Source: Arion vulgaris (taxonomy: Eukaryota; Mollusca; Gastropoda; Stylommatophora; Arionidae). Taken from it: DNA of 64,000 nt. Below, in pieces: positions 10,315-20,949 of the stretch (positions are counted from its first letter, which is position 1; every line of letters starts with the position of its first letter). The notes beneath the pieces were generated by a model that saw only the letters and a program-made list of their open reading frames with translations, ran no database searches and had not been told where the DNA came from. The position numbers and the translations under genes were made by a program. The DNA lies in the NCBI GenBank assembly GCA_020796225.1, contig CM036767.1:18493927-18557926 (forward strand), read 5' to 3'.

Positions 10315-10370
10315 AGATCAATATAATACCGCTTGATTGATTGATTAATTGATTTATTGATTGATGTGAT
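10315..10370. repeat. TGAT-rich microsatellite
   Basis: Imperfect GATTGATT repeats with intervening TTAA and TTTA variants. Confidence 0.8.
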
Positions 10371-10410
10371 CATTATTATTGTACTTCGGTGAACAATTCT
10401 TTTTAAAAAC

Positions 10411-10494
10411 ATTTATGGATAAGTGGTTAAGCTTTTTGCCTTGCGTTCCACAGATCGTTGGTTCAAATTTGAACCACAACGTTCTGTTCGCCAT
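10411..10494 (+). mobile_element. SINE-C head fragment
   Basis: TATGGATAAGTGGTTAAGC (A-box region), GCCTTGCGTTCCACAGATCG and TTGGTTCAAATTT (B-box region) match the SINE-C head at 17574. The body is missing; LINE-K coding sequence follows directly. Confidence 0.72.
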
Positions 10495-10992
10495 CCAGTG
10501 GATACCGTCACACTGCAACGTTAGGGAAACGAAGCAGCCGACAAGTTAGCCAAAGAGGGCGGGCGACTACCTCAGACTGATCTCGAGATCAGTTATGAGG
10601 AAATCAAAACAACCATCGGTTCGCACTATAGAAGCAAATGGGCAAAATACCACCCTCAGTACACAGACAGTGACGGATACTATGGGCTCTCTCGAAGTGA
10701 ACAAGTTGCCATATTTCGCCTCCGTACCGGACACAACAAGCTCAGAGCCCACATGTTGCATAAATTTAAAATTGGCACAACTAGCCTGTGCACCTGCAAA
10801 ATAGCAGACATGACGGCAGAACACGTCTTGCAAGACTGTCAACGTTAGCAGGTATAAGGAAAGAGTCATGGCCACAACACACAGAGCTTCGCGAAAAGGT
10901 GTACGGAGGAACGGAGTCCCTAAAAACAACAGTAAAATTCATGATAAAAGTTGGTCCATCAGTCTAGGCCGGGAACGCAAGAAGAAAGAAGA
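10495..10992 (+). mobile_element. LINE-K 3' relic (RNase H end and Cys/His motif)
   Basis: Readable pieces are GNETADKLAKEGGRLPQ (the end of an RNase H domain, with its last acidic residue), SEQVAIFRLRTGHNKLRAHM, and LCTCKIADMTAEHVLQDCQ. The last has the C-x-C and H-x4-C spacing of LINE C-terminal zinc motifs. Reading continues in a shifted frame to KFMIKVGPSV and ends in a GAA-rich tail at 10978-10995. Stops and frameshifts make it a pseudogene. A minus-strand copy lies at 62365. Confidence 0.86.
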
Positions 10993-11135
10993 AGAATTGT
11001 TGCCGAAGATACGTAGTTTGTGCTTTGTACAATACTCTCGGCAGGTGGCGTGCCATTTCTACGGAGAGGACCCGTGCCATATGGGGTAAAACCCGGTGCA
11101 ATGAAGTCAATCCTTCGGCTAAAAACCCTTTTATA
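10993..11135 (+). mobile_element. SINE-C 3' body fragment
   Basis: GTACAATACTCTCGGCAGG, GGGGTAAAACCCGGTGCAAT and GAAGTCAATCCTTCGGCT are the conserved 3' body of SINE-C as at 17690-17820. It lacks a head. Confidence 0.82.
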
Positions 11136-11654
11136 CATTTTTTTTTCCTTTTGTTGGAAACACAACTGCGGCTGTCACTCTCCGCGTGTTTAAATTCTGT
11201 CATGCCCTAGCAGCAGTTTAAATCCTGAACTATTATACAATACAATGTCAATTTAATCCTGCATATTTCATGTGCTGGCTAAAGTTCACGTTAGACAAGC
11301 TTTCCTGGAATAATTACATCCTCGATTTTTTCTGATATTGGATCACTCACTAAAAATAGATATTCCTGCAATTTCGTGAGAGAAATATGCGAAACCGTCA
11401 ACCACTTTGCATTGCATGTTTGCATGTCTTGAAAACCTGTCTGATAACCCCCACTTCATAATCAAATTGAACAGTGTTACATTATGCAACTTATTAGAAT
11501 AACATGCAACATTGCAGACAGAAAGTAATAATTGAATATTGTCAATAAAAAGATTCAGATGGGTTTGTTCTACATGCGTTTGGTTGTCTATGAACCGGAG
11601 AACAACGTATTCACATTCTCGACGTAAACGTCACATATAACAAAGAGTGGTTAA
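11136..11654. other. Unassigned flank of the 9-bp array
   Basis: No clear element. The last 30 bases (CACATATAACAAAGAGTGG near 11631) resemble the 3' end of SINE-B, CACATACAAATCACAAAGAG. This suggests, weakly, that the array also started at a SINE-B end. Confidence 0.35.
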
Positions 11655-14040
11655 AAAAGAATGTAAAGAATGTAAAGAATGTAAAGAATGTAAAGAATGT
11701 AAAGAATGTGAAGAATGTAAAGGATGTAAAGAATGTACAGAATGTAAATAATGTAAAGGATGTAAAGGATGTAAAGAATGTAAAGAATGTAAAGGATGTA
11801 AAGAATGTAAAGAATGTAAAGGATGTAAAAAAGAATGTAAAGAATGTAAAGAATGTAAAGAATGTGAAGAATGTAAAGAATGTAAAGAATGTAAAGAATG
11901 TAAAGAGTGTACAGAATGTAAAGAATGTGAAGAATGTAAAGAATGTAAAGAGTGTAAAGAATGTAAAGAATGTAAAGGATGTAAAAAAGAATGTAAAGAA
12001 TGTAAAGAATGTAAAGAATGTGAAGAATGTAAAGAATGTAAAGAATGTAAAGGATGTAAAGAATGTAAAGGATGTAAAGAATGTAAAGGATGTAAAGAAT
12101 GTAAAGAATGTAAAGAATGTAAAGAATGTAAAGAATGTAAAGAATGTAAAGGATGTAAAGGATGTAAAGAATGTAAAGGATGTAAAAAAGAATGTGAAGA
12201 ATGTAAAGAATGTAAAGGATGTAAAAAAGAATGTAAAGAATGTAAAGAATGTAAAGAATGTGAAGGATGTAAAGAATGTAAAGGATGTAAAGAATGTAAA
12301 GAATGTAAAGAATGTAAAGAATGTAAAGAATGTAAATAATGTAAAGAATGTAAAGGATGTAAAAAAGAATGTAAAGAATGTAAAGAATGTAAAGAATGTG
12401 AAGGATGTAAAGAATGTAAAGAATGTAAAGAATGTGAAGGATGTAAAGAATGTAAAGAATGTAAAGAATGTAAAGAATGTAAAGAATGTAAAGGATGTAA
12501 AAAAGAATGTAAAGAATGTAAAGGATGTAAAGGATGTAAAGAATGTAAAGAATGTGAAGAATGTGAAGAATGTGAAGAATGTAAAGAATGTAAAGGATGT
12601 AAAGAATGTAAAGAATGTAAAGAATGTAAAGAATGTGAAGGATGTAAAGAATGTAAAGGATGTAAAAAAGAATGTAAAGAATGTAAAGAATGTAAGAATA
12701 AAGAATGTAAATAATGTAAAGAATGTAAAGGATGTAAAAAAGAATGTAAAGAATGTAAAGAATGTAAAGAATGTGAAGGATGTAAAGAATGTAAAGAATG
12801 TAAAGAATGTAAAGGATGTAAAGAATGTAAGAATGAAAGAATGTAAAGAATGTAAAGAATGTAAAGGATGTAAAAAAGAATGTAAAGAATGTAAAGAATG
12901 TGAAGGATGTAAAGAATGTAAAGAATGTAAAGAATGTAAAGAATGTAAAGAATGTAAATAATGGAATGAAAGAATGTAAGAAGTAAGAATGTAAAGAATG
13001 TAAGAATGTAAAGAATGTAAAGATGTAAAGAATGTAAAGAATGTAAAAGAATATAAAGAATGTAAAGAATGTAAAGAATGTGAAGAATGTAAAGAATGTA
13101 AAGAATGTGAAGAATGTAAAGAATGTAAAGAATGTAAAGAATGTAAAGAATGTAAAGAATGTAAAGGATGTAAAGAATGTAAAGAATGTAAAGAATGTAA
13201 AGAATGTGAAGAATGTAAAGAATGTGAAGAATGTAAAGAATGTAAAGAATGTAAAGGATGTAAAAAAGAATGTAAAGAATGTAAAGAATGTAAAGAATGT
13301 AAAGAATGTAAAGAATGTAAAGAATGTAAAGAATGTAAAGAATGTAAAGAATGTAAAGAATGTGAAGAATGTAAAGAATGTAAAGAATGTGAAGAATGTG
13401 AAGAATGTAAAGAATGTAAAGGATGTAAAGAATGTAAAGAATGTAAAGAATGTAAAGAATGTAAAGAATGTAAAGAATGTAAAGAATGTAAAGAATGTAA
13501 AGAATGTAAAGAATGTAAAGAATGTGAAAAGAATTAAAGAATGTAAAGGATGTAAAGAATGTAAAGGATGTAAAAAAGAATGTAAAGAATGTAAAGAATG
13601 TGAAGGATGTAAAGAATGTAAAGAATGTAAAGAATGTAAAGAATGTAAAGAATGTAAAGAATGTAAAGAATGTAAAGAATGTAAAGAATGTAAAGAATGT
13701 AAAGAATGTAAAGAAAGTAAGAATGTAAAGAATGTAAAGAATATAAAGAATGTAAAGAATGCAAAGAATGTAAAGAATGTAAAGAATGTAAAGGATGTAA
13801 AGAATGTAAAGAATGTAAAGAATGGAAGATGCTAAAGAATGTAAAGAATGTGAAGAATGTAAAGAATGTAAAGAATGTGAAGAATGTGAAGAATGTAAAG
13901 AATGTAAAGAATGTAAAGAATGTAAGAATGAAAGAATGTAAAGAATGAAAGAATGTAAGAATGTAAAGGATGTAAAGAATGTAAAGAATGTAAAGGATGT
14001 AAAGAATGTGAAGAATGTAAAGAATGTGAAGAATGGAAAG
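11655..14040. repeat. 9-bp tandem array, clean part
   Basis: About 2.4 kb of TGTAAAGAA with common variants TGTAAAGGA, TGTGAAGAA and a TGTAAAAAAGAA insertion variant. Because the period is divisible by three it opens frames of 417 and 251 codons (Lys-Asn-Val repeats) that are not genes. The plus strand is almost free of C. Confidence 0.95.
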
Positions 14041-15000
14041 AATGTAAGAATGTTAAGAATGTAAAAATGTTTAAAATGTAAAAATGTAAAGAATGTAAAG
14101 AGTGTAAAAATGTAAAAATGTAAAAATGTAAAGAATGTAAAAAATGTAGAAGAATGTAAAGGTGTACAGAATGTAAAGATGTAAGAATGTAAAAATGTGA
14201 AGAATGTAAAAATGTAAAAACCGTAAAGAGTGTACAGAATGTAAAAATGTAAAAAACGTAAAGAGTGTAAGAATGTAAGAATGTAAAAAGTAAAGTGTCA
14301 GAATGTAAAAATGTAAAGAGTGTAAAAATGTTTAAAAACGTAAAGAGTGTACAGAATGTAAAATGTAAAAACGTAAAGAGTGTAAAGAATGTAAAATGTA
14401 AAAAACTGTAAAGAGTGTACAGAATGTAAAATGTAAAGAATGGAAGAATGTAAAAATGTAAAGAACGTAAAGGATGTAAAAATGTAAGACGTAAAATGTA
14501 AGAATGTAAAGAATGTAAGAACGTAAAAATGTAAAGAATTAAAGGTGTACAGAACGTAAAAATGTAAAAACGTAAAGAGTGTACAGAAGTAAAAATGTAA
14601 AAAAATGTAAAGATGTACAGAATGTAAAAACGTAAAATGTAAAGAACGTAAAATGTAAAAAAATGTAAAGGTGTACAGAATGTAAAAATGTAAAGAATGT
14701 AAAGAATGTAAGAATGTAAAAGTTACAGAACGTAAAAATGTAAAAGAACGTAAGATGTAAGAAAGTACAAAATGTAAAAAAATAAGTAAAGAGTGTACAG
14801 AATGTAAAGTGTACAGAACGTAAAATGTAAGAACGTAAAGAGTGTACAGAATGTAAAGTGTAAGAATGTAAAGAATGTTTAAACGTGATGTAAGAACTGT
14901 AAAAATGTAAAAAATAAAGTGCAACGTAAAAATGTAAAAACCGTAAAGATGTAAGAACGTAAAAATGTAAAGATGTTCAGAATGTAAAGAATGTAAGTTA
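14041..15000. repeat. 9-bp array, decayed right part
   Basis: The same family continues but with variable units (TGTAAAAATG, ACGTAAAGAGTGTACAG) and frequent indels. Decay toward an array edge is expected, but consensus error is also possible. Confidence 0.85.
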
Positions 15001-15069
15001 TGGATGTAGAACTTGTGAAAAGTTACGATTGATGAGTTTGAGATCGTTAAAAGTATAACTGATCTGAGG

Positions 15070-15205
15070 ACCGAGTGAAAATGTGTTAACCAGCGAGCCA
15101 CAGGAACCATGATTATGCATAGTTTCGACATCAGTCGGGAGAGACTGAGCCCCTGCTGGTCTTCCCATAGTGCTCTAACGTCGGTGCAGTAGCCAATAAT
15201 CAATA
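15070..15205 (+). mobile_element. LINE-R 3' end
   Basis: AACCAGCGAGCCACAGGAACC, a CTGAGCCCCTG segment and the tail AGCCAATAATCAATAACC match the 3' end at 34460-34593. Only the terminal part remains, directly after the 9-bp array. Confidence 0.78.
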
Positions 15206-15263
15206 ACCGTTCACTGCGTTAATCTATACTTATTAGTATTTCAATTGAAATCTATTCTAAATT

Positions 15264-15690
15264 CTTTCTTTCTTTCTTTCTTGTCTCCAATCCTGTTTGC
15301 CTCACAGCATCAGGTCAAGAAGAGATTTCTAAAACGGGCCTTTGTGTGCGCTTTGTAGATAGTGTTTTTCGGCCTATCTGTTATCTCTGAGATCCATCTT
15401 TTGCGTGGCCACTCTTTTGCTTTGTACCCATTGTATCGGAACAGCGTTGCACTGTCTGCTGGTAATCTGCTTATGTGGCCGAACCATTTAATCTGTTGTT
15501 TCTTGATGAAGTTTAGTATTAATGTTGTGCCCACTTTTTTCCTGATATCTTCATTTCGAAACCGGTCTCTTCTTGTTACACCCAGCATTCTGCGTAGACA
15601 CTTCATCTCTGTCGTGGCTAGTTTTCTTTTATCATGTGTTGTCAGTGTCCAGGGTTGGGACTGGTAGCATAATGTGGGGAGAAAGATTGT
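15264..15690 (-). mobile_element. LINE-M 3' part, interrupted copy
   Basis: The minus strand reads MKCLRRMLGVTRRDRFRNED, IKWFGHISRLPADSA and WPRKRWISEITD. After the stop come CTGTGAGGCAAACAGGATTG and a (GAAA)n tail, here (TTTC)n at 15266-15283. It is the downstream part of one LINE-M copy whose upstream part is at 16550-16925. A LINE-R insertion separates the two. Confidence 0.88.
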
Positions 15691-16555
15691 TTAGTTTAGT
15701 TTAGTCGTCGCATCACCATCACTGCACGTCGAACAAATTAGTCCATAAGTGCTCCGATTTCTCCCTCAGTATGTCCATCAGCGTGTGGCGACTAACGACA
15801 CCAGTTCTTTGTTGGTTTACAATTCTTCTTTATCTGCCAGCATAGCGTTCTTGTCGAGTTACACCACACTTAACTTTGAGTTCTTGCAGTCTGGTTAGTG
15901 TTGTGGATTCACCGCTATTACGTGAATCATGTACACGCCCTCTCTCCCTTAAGGAATTTATAATATCAGCCTGGTTCATTGCTCGTCCGCTTTGGACAGC
16001 AGCCATACCTGCAAGCCTATCCGCACGTTCATTCCCCTTACACCTGCATGCCCTGGCACAAAAATAAAACTGATCTTTGTCAGCTGAGACCTCCCCAGCG
16101 ATTCTATCCAATGTCTCCTAGCCCATCCTGTTTCAATCTTCCTGAGCATACTCATTGAGTCACTGAGAAAACATGCATGGATAAAAGTCTGTGATTCTAG
16201 CCAAATCATCGCTTTGGTAACCGCCATGATTTCCATAGTGAGACTGCTCGTAGTCACGGCAAAACCACCACTGTCTTCCTTTACAACATCACCTCCGACC
16301 TGAGCAGTGAAAGCCCACGAGCTCCGCACATGTCGAATCACCGAACCATCCGTATAAATGATTACATCATGCTCAGATGCGTTCTCAGAAATTAATGCCT
16401 GAACCTCTGCCTTCACGACAAGTGGGTTGTGTTGCCTGCATTCTTTATCAAGTTCGATGCATACAGAAAAGGATGTAGCGATTCCTGTTGGCACTGGTAT
16501 CCATTCTTCACCGGGATCAATATCTTCAAGTGTACACACCCACTTGATTGATTGT
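15685..16555 (-). mobile_element. LINE-R fragment nested in LINE-M, with TSD
   Basis: An 859-bp 5'-truncated LINE (15691-16549) has a (CTAAA)n-type 3' tail and is flanked by GATTGT at 15685-15690 and 16550-16555. It carries an RNase H domain on the minus strand: IIYTDGSVIRH (first Asp), SSLTMEIMAV (Glu), ACFLSDSMSMLRK (Asp) and FVPGHAGVRG (His). A frameshift near 16040 puts the final GNERADRLAG (Asp) in another frame. Downstream is the ADIINSLRERGR block. RNase H degrades the RNA strand during LINE reverse transcription (family knowledge). This copy is broken. Confidence 0.9.
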
Positions 16556-16925
16556 GTTGAGCATTGCTCTTTTTGTGTTCATGGTGACATATTTGCATTT
16601 TGTCCTATCATTTGATTTGCTTTGTTGCATCTGTGTTAAATTTCATTAGTTATTCTTTCGTTTACTGAAAAAATACTCCCCAGGTATGTGAAGTCTTTTA
16701 CTTGTTTTACTGGGCGATTGTCGATGGAGATATTGGTAGCGCTTTCCTCTCTGGCGAATGTCATTACTTCGATTTTGTCGATGTTTATTCTCATGTTGTA
16801 TTCGTTACATGCTAACTGGAGTCTGTTAATGTGTTGTTGTAGCTGTTCTTCTGTAGTTGATATGATTGCCTGATCATCTGCAAAAAGAAATTCATTGAAG
16901 AGTTCGCCGAGGTTGTTTCCTTCGC
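16550..16925 (-). mobile_element. LINE-M reverse-transcriptase fragment
   Basis: The minus strand encodes ELFNEFLFADDQAIISTTEE, which contains the FADD variant of the reverse-transcriptase catalytic box. It is followed by EVMTFAREESATNISI and FTYLGSIFSVNERI. It ends at AACACAATC, where the nested LINE-R interrupts it, and resumes at 15684. It is the only reverse-transcriptase catalytic motif I can read in the window. Confidence 0.87.
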
Positions 16926-16984
16926 TGGTGTTAGTTTAATTCTATGAGCTCAAATTAAATTGTACTACTGTTGGCTTATAGTAC

Positions 16985-17085
16985 TGATTTTGTACTGTTC
17001 AGTATTGAGGCTGTACCCACTTTTGTTCCCTTAGAAATGAAGATACCTGGAAAAAAGTGGGTACAACGTCAGTTCATCATCGTTG
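16985..17085. mobile_element. Two short LINE-M pieces in inverted orientation
   Basis: TGTACCCACTTTTGTTCCC (17008-17026) and GGAAAAAAGTGGGTACAAC (17050-17068) are the same LINE-M segment (RKKVGT) on opposite strands about 20 bp apart. This forms a small fold-back that abuts the 62-bp array. Confidence 0.6.
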
Positions 17086-17495
17086 GAGTAGTAATATACG
17101 TTCTATTCTGTGGTCGCTTCCCCGTGTATTTAGAAACATCGTAGATGGAGCAGATATATACGGTATGCGCTGTGATCGCTTCCCCGTGTATTTAGAAATC
17201 ATCGTAGATGGAGCAGATATATACGGTCTATTCCGTGGTCGCTTCCTCGTGTATTTAGAAGCATCGTAGATGGAGCAGCGGGCTATTCCGTGGTCGTTTC
17301 CCCGTGTATTTAGAAACATCGTAGATGGAGCAGCGGGCTATTCCGTGGTCGCTTCCCCGTGTATTTAGAAACATCGTAGATGGCGCAGATATATACGGTC
17401 TATGCTGTGGTCGCTTCCTCATGTATCAAAAACATCATAGATGAAGCAGATATATACGGTACATGCTGCAGTCGATTCTTCGTGTTTTTAACAAA
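17085..17495. repeat. ~62-bp tandem array, six to seven copies
   Basis: The unit includes ATCGTAGATGGAGCAGATAT, a GTCTATTCCGTGGTCGC segment and CCCCGTGTATTTAGAAAC. Two copies are shortened (GCAGCGGGCTATTCC). Copies decay at the right end. Confidence 0.9.
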
Positions 17496-17573
17496 ATATG
17501 TGTTTGTCTTGCGCTTCTCTGGTGATTTGTGTGATGGTTTTATTTAGTCCCCTGGCAGAATTCAACTGTGTAA

Positions 17574-17835
17574 GGGGTCTCTGTGGCTGAGTGATTAAGC
17601 CCTTTGCCTTGCGAGTCGAAGGTCATGGGTTCGAATCCGGACCTCGGCCTTCTGTTCACTAGTGCAGTTTTTTCCAGAGACCCCTAGGATTGTTGCCGGA
17701 GCTACGGAGTTCATACTTTGTGCAATACTCTCGGCAGGTGGCGTGCCATTTCTGCGGAGAGGACAGAGCCATATGGGGTAAAACCCGGTGCAATGAAGTC
17801 AATCCTTCAGCTTTAAAACCCTTTAAACCCTTTAA
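17574..17835 (+). mobile_element. SINE-C complete copy (tRNA-derived)
   Basis: The head reads CTCTGTGGCTGAGTGATTAA (A box), CCTTGCGAGTCGAAGG, then GGGTTCGAATCC (B box, 17627-17638), very close to a tRNA with a long variable arm. The body runs through GGAGCTACGGAGTTC and GGGGTAAAACCCGGTGCAAT and ends in AAACCC repeats. It is the best preserved SINE-C of the window. Confidence 0.9.
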
Positions 17836-18111
17836 AAAAATCGCTAATGAATGAGACCAAAAAAAGGTGCAATAAAAATAATAGTGTTTGCTGTCAACAA
17901 AACAGCTTAATTACGTACGATACCAGAACACGATACCTAGTTTGGTAGAATGTAAATGAAATCAAATAATTAGATCTGAGTAATCAGGAATTCAATGTAT
18001 CGTAATACTCGTTAGAGTTGGGTATCGTTTTGCAGTAATTTGTATAAACCAGACAAAAGCAATTGTTTTGTGTTGCCAGGAGGGATCATGAATATAACAT
18101 TACATACATTG

Positions 18112-18779
18112 TATAAGAACAGCGGTTCCCAAGCTAGGATCCTTGACCACGGGGTCAGCGAAGTACTCACAGGAGTCCTCGGGCGCTTGAAGATAAATTA
18201 TGATCTTGGACATTTCATACAGAAAAATAAATTAAAAAAAACATGTATAAAAACAGTGATAAATTAGTTCCGCTGCGCAATCAAAGTACCCGGATCAGAT
18301 TGAAGTCTAAATGTCTGACAGGACAAAATGAAAGATCATTTGAAGTTTCTCGCAGTCTGATAAATTGGAGCTAGCTTTACTGTTGGTGTGGTGTAGTAAT
18401 AACTCCATCGCTAGAAGAATGAAATTTAAGTAAGTAATTGGCTGAAACGATCTTGGGAAAGATAGGATAAATAACGTTGGCGTGCACTTGATGTTGCTAC
18501 AATACATTTTGGCTGAGCTTCAGGGTGGATCGCTGGCTGAAATTGAAACGAAAATGTATTGATGATGCTAATGATAGCATCAGCTTGTTCAAGACAGAAG
18601 GACATTTTTTTTCCTGTTTATTAAAATGTAAAATTGCAGACATTGTTTATTATTGTAACACAGAGATAATTTATTCCTGTCTTTTTTCTTATATAGAAAC
18701 TTTTGGGAGTCCGCGGCAGCAAAATGTATTTAAAATAGGGTCCGCTGTTATGCATAGTTTGGGAACCGCTGTTTTAGAC
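18112..18779 (+). mobile_element. hAT-J, longest copy, possible transposase remnant
   Basis: The element at 18120-18771 starts CAGCGGTTCCCAAGC and ends GTTTGGGAACCGCTG, inverted termini typical of hAT MITEs. The flanks TATAAGAA and TTTTAGAC agree at 5 of 8 bases, so the TSD is decayed or absent. Compared with other copies it has an extra internal 270 bp (about 18421-18693). A frame there reads DRWLKLKRKCIDDANDS after a GTG. That is reminiscent of the N-terminus of hAT/ZBED transposases, but this is only an inference from a short match. Confidence 0.72.
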
Positions 18780-18892
18780 GATTAAATAGATATCAGATGG
18801 TGATAAAACCTGTCTTGTTTGTTGTGCTACATCAATTCTGGGCATCCTATTTACAATTAGTTATACAAGTATCTTAGTAGTAGTTTATCGGA

Positions 18893-19455
18893 GATAATTG
18901 GTTGTTGGTGACTAAACTGACGTTATTGCACTCCGTGCAGACCCATAGGTGTTCAGTCTCCCCAACAGATATTGAAGAGTATGCATACTGATTGTTCCTG
19001 TTGCTCGCTGGTTAAACACACTCCTCACTCTGCCCCTCAGGCATCCATCTCTAACTGTACAATGGGTAACTCCAAACTGCTTAAATTGCTAGATCGATTC
19101 AAGATCCATTTTAGTGTCTTCATCCTGAAGGCAGTCGCGAAGACACCGAAGAACATCCCCCTTATCCATCTTCAACTCCGAAACAATCGATGCTGTTGAT
19201 GCAAGCCTGTCCTCTCTCTCATTACCGTAAACACCCGCATACCCAGGACAATATATCCCCGTAAGCCGTTAGAGGTTAGAAACTTCTATAGACGACATCT
19301 ACTCATACTGAAATCTGCCCTTCTGGATCTTATGAAGCATCGTCTGAGAGTCAGATACAACAACAGCTCCAGTAAAAGGAGTTCCAGAGATCGAATGAAG
19401 GGCAGCAGTAACAGCCTCAGCCTCCATCCTCATAATGGAAGCAGTTGTCCTGTTA
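18893..19455 (-). mobile_element. LINE-R 3' fragment with RNase H relic
   Basis: The minus strand reads SIMRMEAEAVTAALHSISG (Glu), GAVVVSDSQTMLHKIQKG (Asp), then a GIYCPGYAGVYGNERE-like stretch and EDRLASTASIVSELK. The catalytic GHAG is mutated to GYAG. The 3' end and a short tail lie at 18893-18965. Confidence 0.83.
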
Positions 19456-19548
19456 TGTTGAGATGTTGATAAGGAGATCAGAGCACATATGGACATGTCT
19501 TGAGTGCAATGAAGATATTTCAAACTTAAACTAAAACTGGAAGAAGTC
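19456..19548 (+). mobile_element. LINE-R 3' end, opposite strand
   Basis: GATCAGAGCACATATGGAC and TGCAATGAAGATATTTCAAA match the LINE-R end seen inverted at 59215-59270. It has a TTAAACTAAAACTG tail. It sits head to head with the preceding copy. Confidence 0.72.
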
Positions 19549-19574
19549 TTCTCTGCTCGCTAGAGGTAAAAGAA

Positions 19575-19992
19575 GATATAGAAAAGGAATGTATAAACGA
19601 AATTTGAATGCATTTGAAAATAGATGTCTGCGAAAAATAATGAACATAAAATGGGACAAATTCAGGAGAAGTGACGAAATCAGAGAAATGTCTGATCAAC
19701 CACTAATGACAACTGTTATAAGAAGAAGATGGAGATATGTTGGACACACCTTGAGAAGAAATGATCAATGAATATCAAAGCAGGCACTGAAGTGGGATAC
19801 AGATGATTCAGGGAAAGAGAGGACGATCTTGGGAGACCCTGATACAAACTTTGCTGAGAGAGGTAAGAAATATCGTCTCAGTTCCATGGAGGAGATTGAC
19901 CGAGTTGCTCAGGATAGAGCGGTATGGAGAAATTGCTTGATGGCACTATGTAACGTATAACGATACAAGGGGAATTATTATTATTATTATTA
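19575..19992 (+). mobile_element. LINE 3' relic with (TTA)n tail
   Basis: The frame reads FENRCLRKIMNIKWDKFR, then RRRWRYVGHTLRRNDQ, a stop, then KQALKWDTDDSGKE, and after a shift EIDRVAQDRAVWRN. It ends in (TTA)n at 19975-19992, a LINE-style microsatellite tail. Truncated and mutated. Confidence 0.83.
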
Positions 19993-20697
19993 TGTCCGCT
20001 TTAGTGTACGAGTTTGCTTGTGTGTCGGATCGCACTCTCATGCGCAATGAAGTGTTACCATGTCTAACAACTACGCCTTCGCTGTACGAATCACACTGCT
20101 TTCACACGAACAATAAACATCTAGCTACAAAACAAACCGTACACCGTTACAATGGGAATTATTTTCCAATGACTTGAAATAAAGTTACACCGAGTTAGTG
20201 TATACTATCCGGTTGTCACGGATGCAGTTACGCTAAATGTACTCATTATGTGCCAAGTTACAGTGTTTTCGGTCATTAGTTTTCATCTCACTCTAGACCA
20301 AATTCTAACATTAGAATTATATAGCTTTAAAGCTACATAATTTGTAGCAAAATTTAGAGCAGCAAGGAAATAACTAAAATTTATGTACCAAGTAATTCTC
20401 TCCCCTCTCCCTATTATTTCGATCAAAGCAATAGCACTTCCACTAGTTACTGCCCTTCTTAAGTGAGTTATTTGTGTGTGTTCAGTCTGTGTCGTGTTAG
20501 TCCAATAAATTTAAATATTGTGTCGTGTTGGATCGCGGTTTAATGTTAACAAACGACCCATATAAACAAATCATGAGCTGAAATGTACACAGCAGGCCCG
20601 GAAATGACATCGTTGTAAACCCACTTTCAGAGTAGCATTAATGTCACTTCGACATTTCTGTTACCATGGAAACACAGCGGAAAGAATTTTCTAACAA
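19993..20697. other. Unassigned AT-rich spacer
   Basis: About 700 bp with no recognisable repeat, motif or coding signal. Confidence 0.4.
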
Positions 20698-20790
20698 GCT
20701 TGAGCGTATGGCTGAATGGATTAGAGCGCGGCTCACACGCTGGAACCCTGTTCAATTCACGGTAAGGCCAAGGATTTTTTCTGTTGCGGG
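20698..20790 (+). mobile_element. tRNA-like SINE head
   Basis: GTATGGCTGAATGGATTAG (A-box region), CACACGCTGGAACC and CTGTTCAATTCAC (B-box region) have tRNA-like order and spacing. The body is not matched elsewhere in the window. Confidence 0.55.
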
Positions 20791-20949
20791 CATAAATGAA
20801 AAAAATCACATCCTGAACAGCTTCGTGGCGACTGCACTAGCCATGCGGCCATTAAATTCCTCAAGCTCTCGTCCCACCTGTCCTCCACCGCCCTAAAAAG
20901 CGGCCCTACAGGCAGTAACGATAGTTTTAAAAAATAATATACATTTAGA

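Noticed and set aside
11708..13835. ORFs of 417 and 251 codons with KNV/ECK repeats
   Set aside because: Frame shadows of the TGTAAAGAA array.
15830..16539. Host RNase H1 gene
   Set aside because: The DEDD-type motifs belong to a LINE RNase H. The sequence is frameshifted, flanked by a TSD and ends in a LINE-like tail.
17574..17645. Functional tRNA gene with long variable arm
   Set aside because: Head of SINE-C; the same body follows at other loci and the acceptor ends do not pair.
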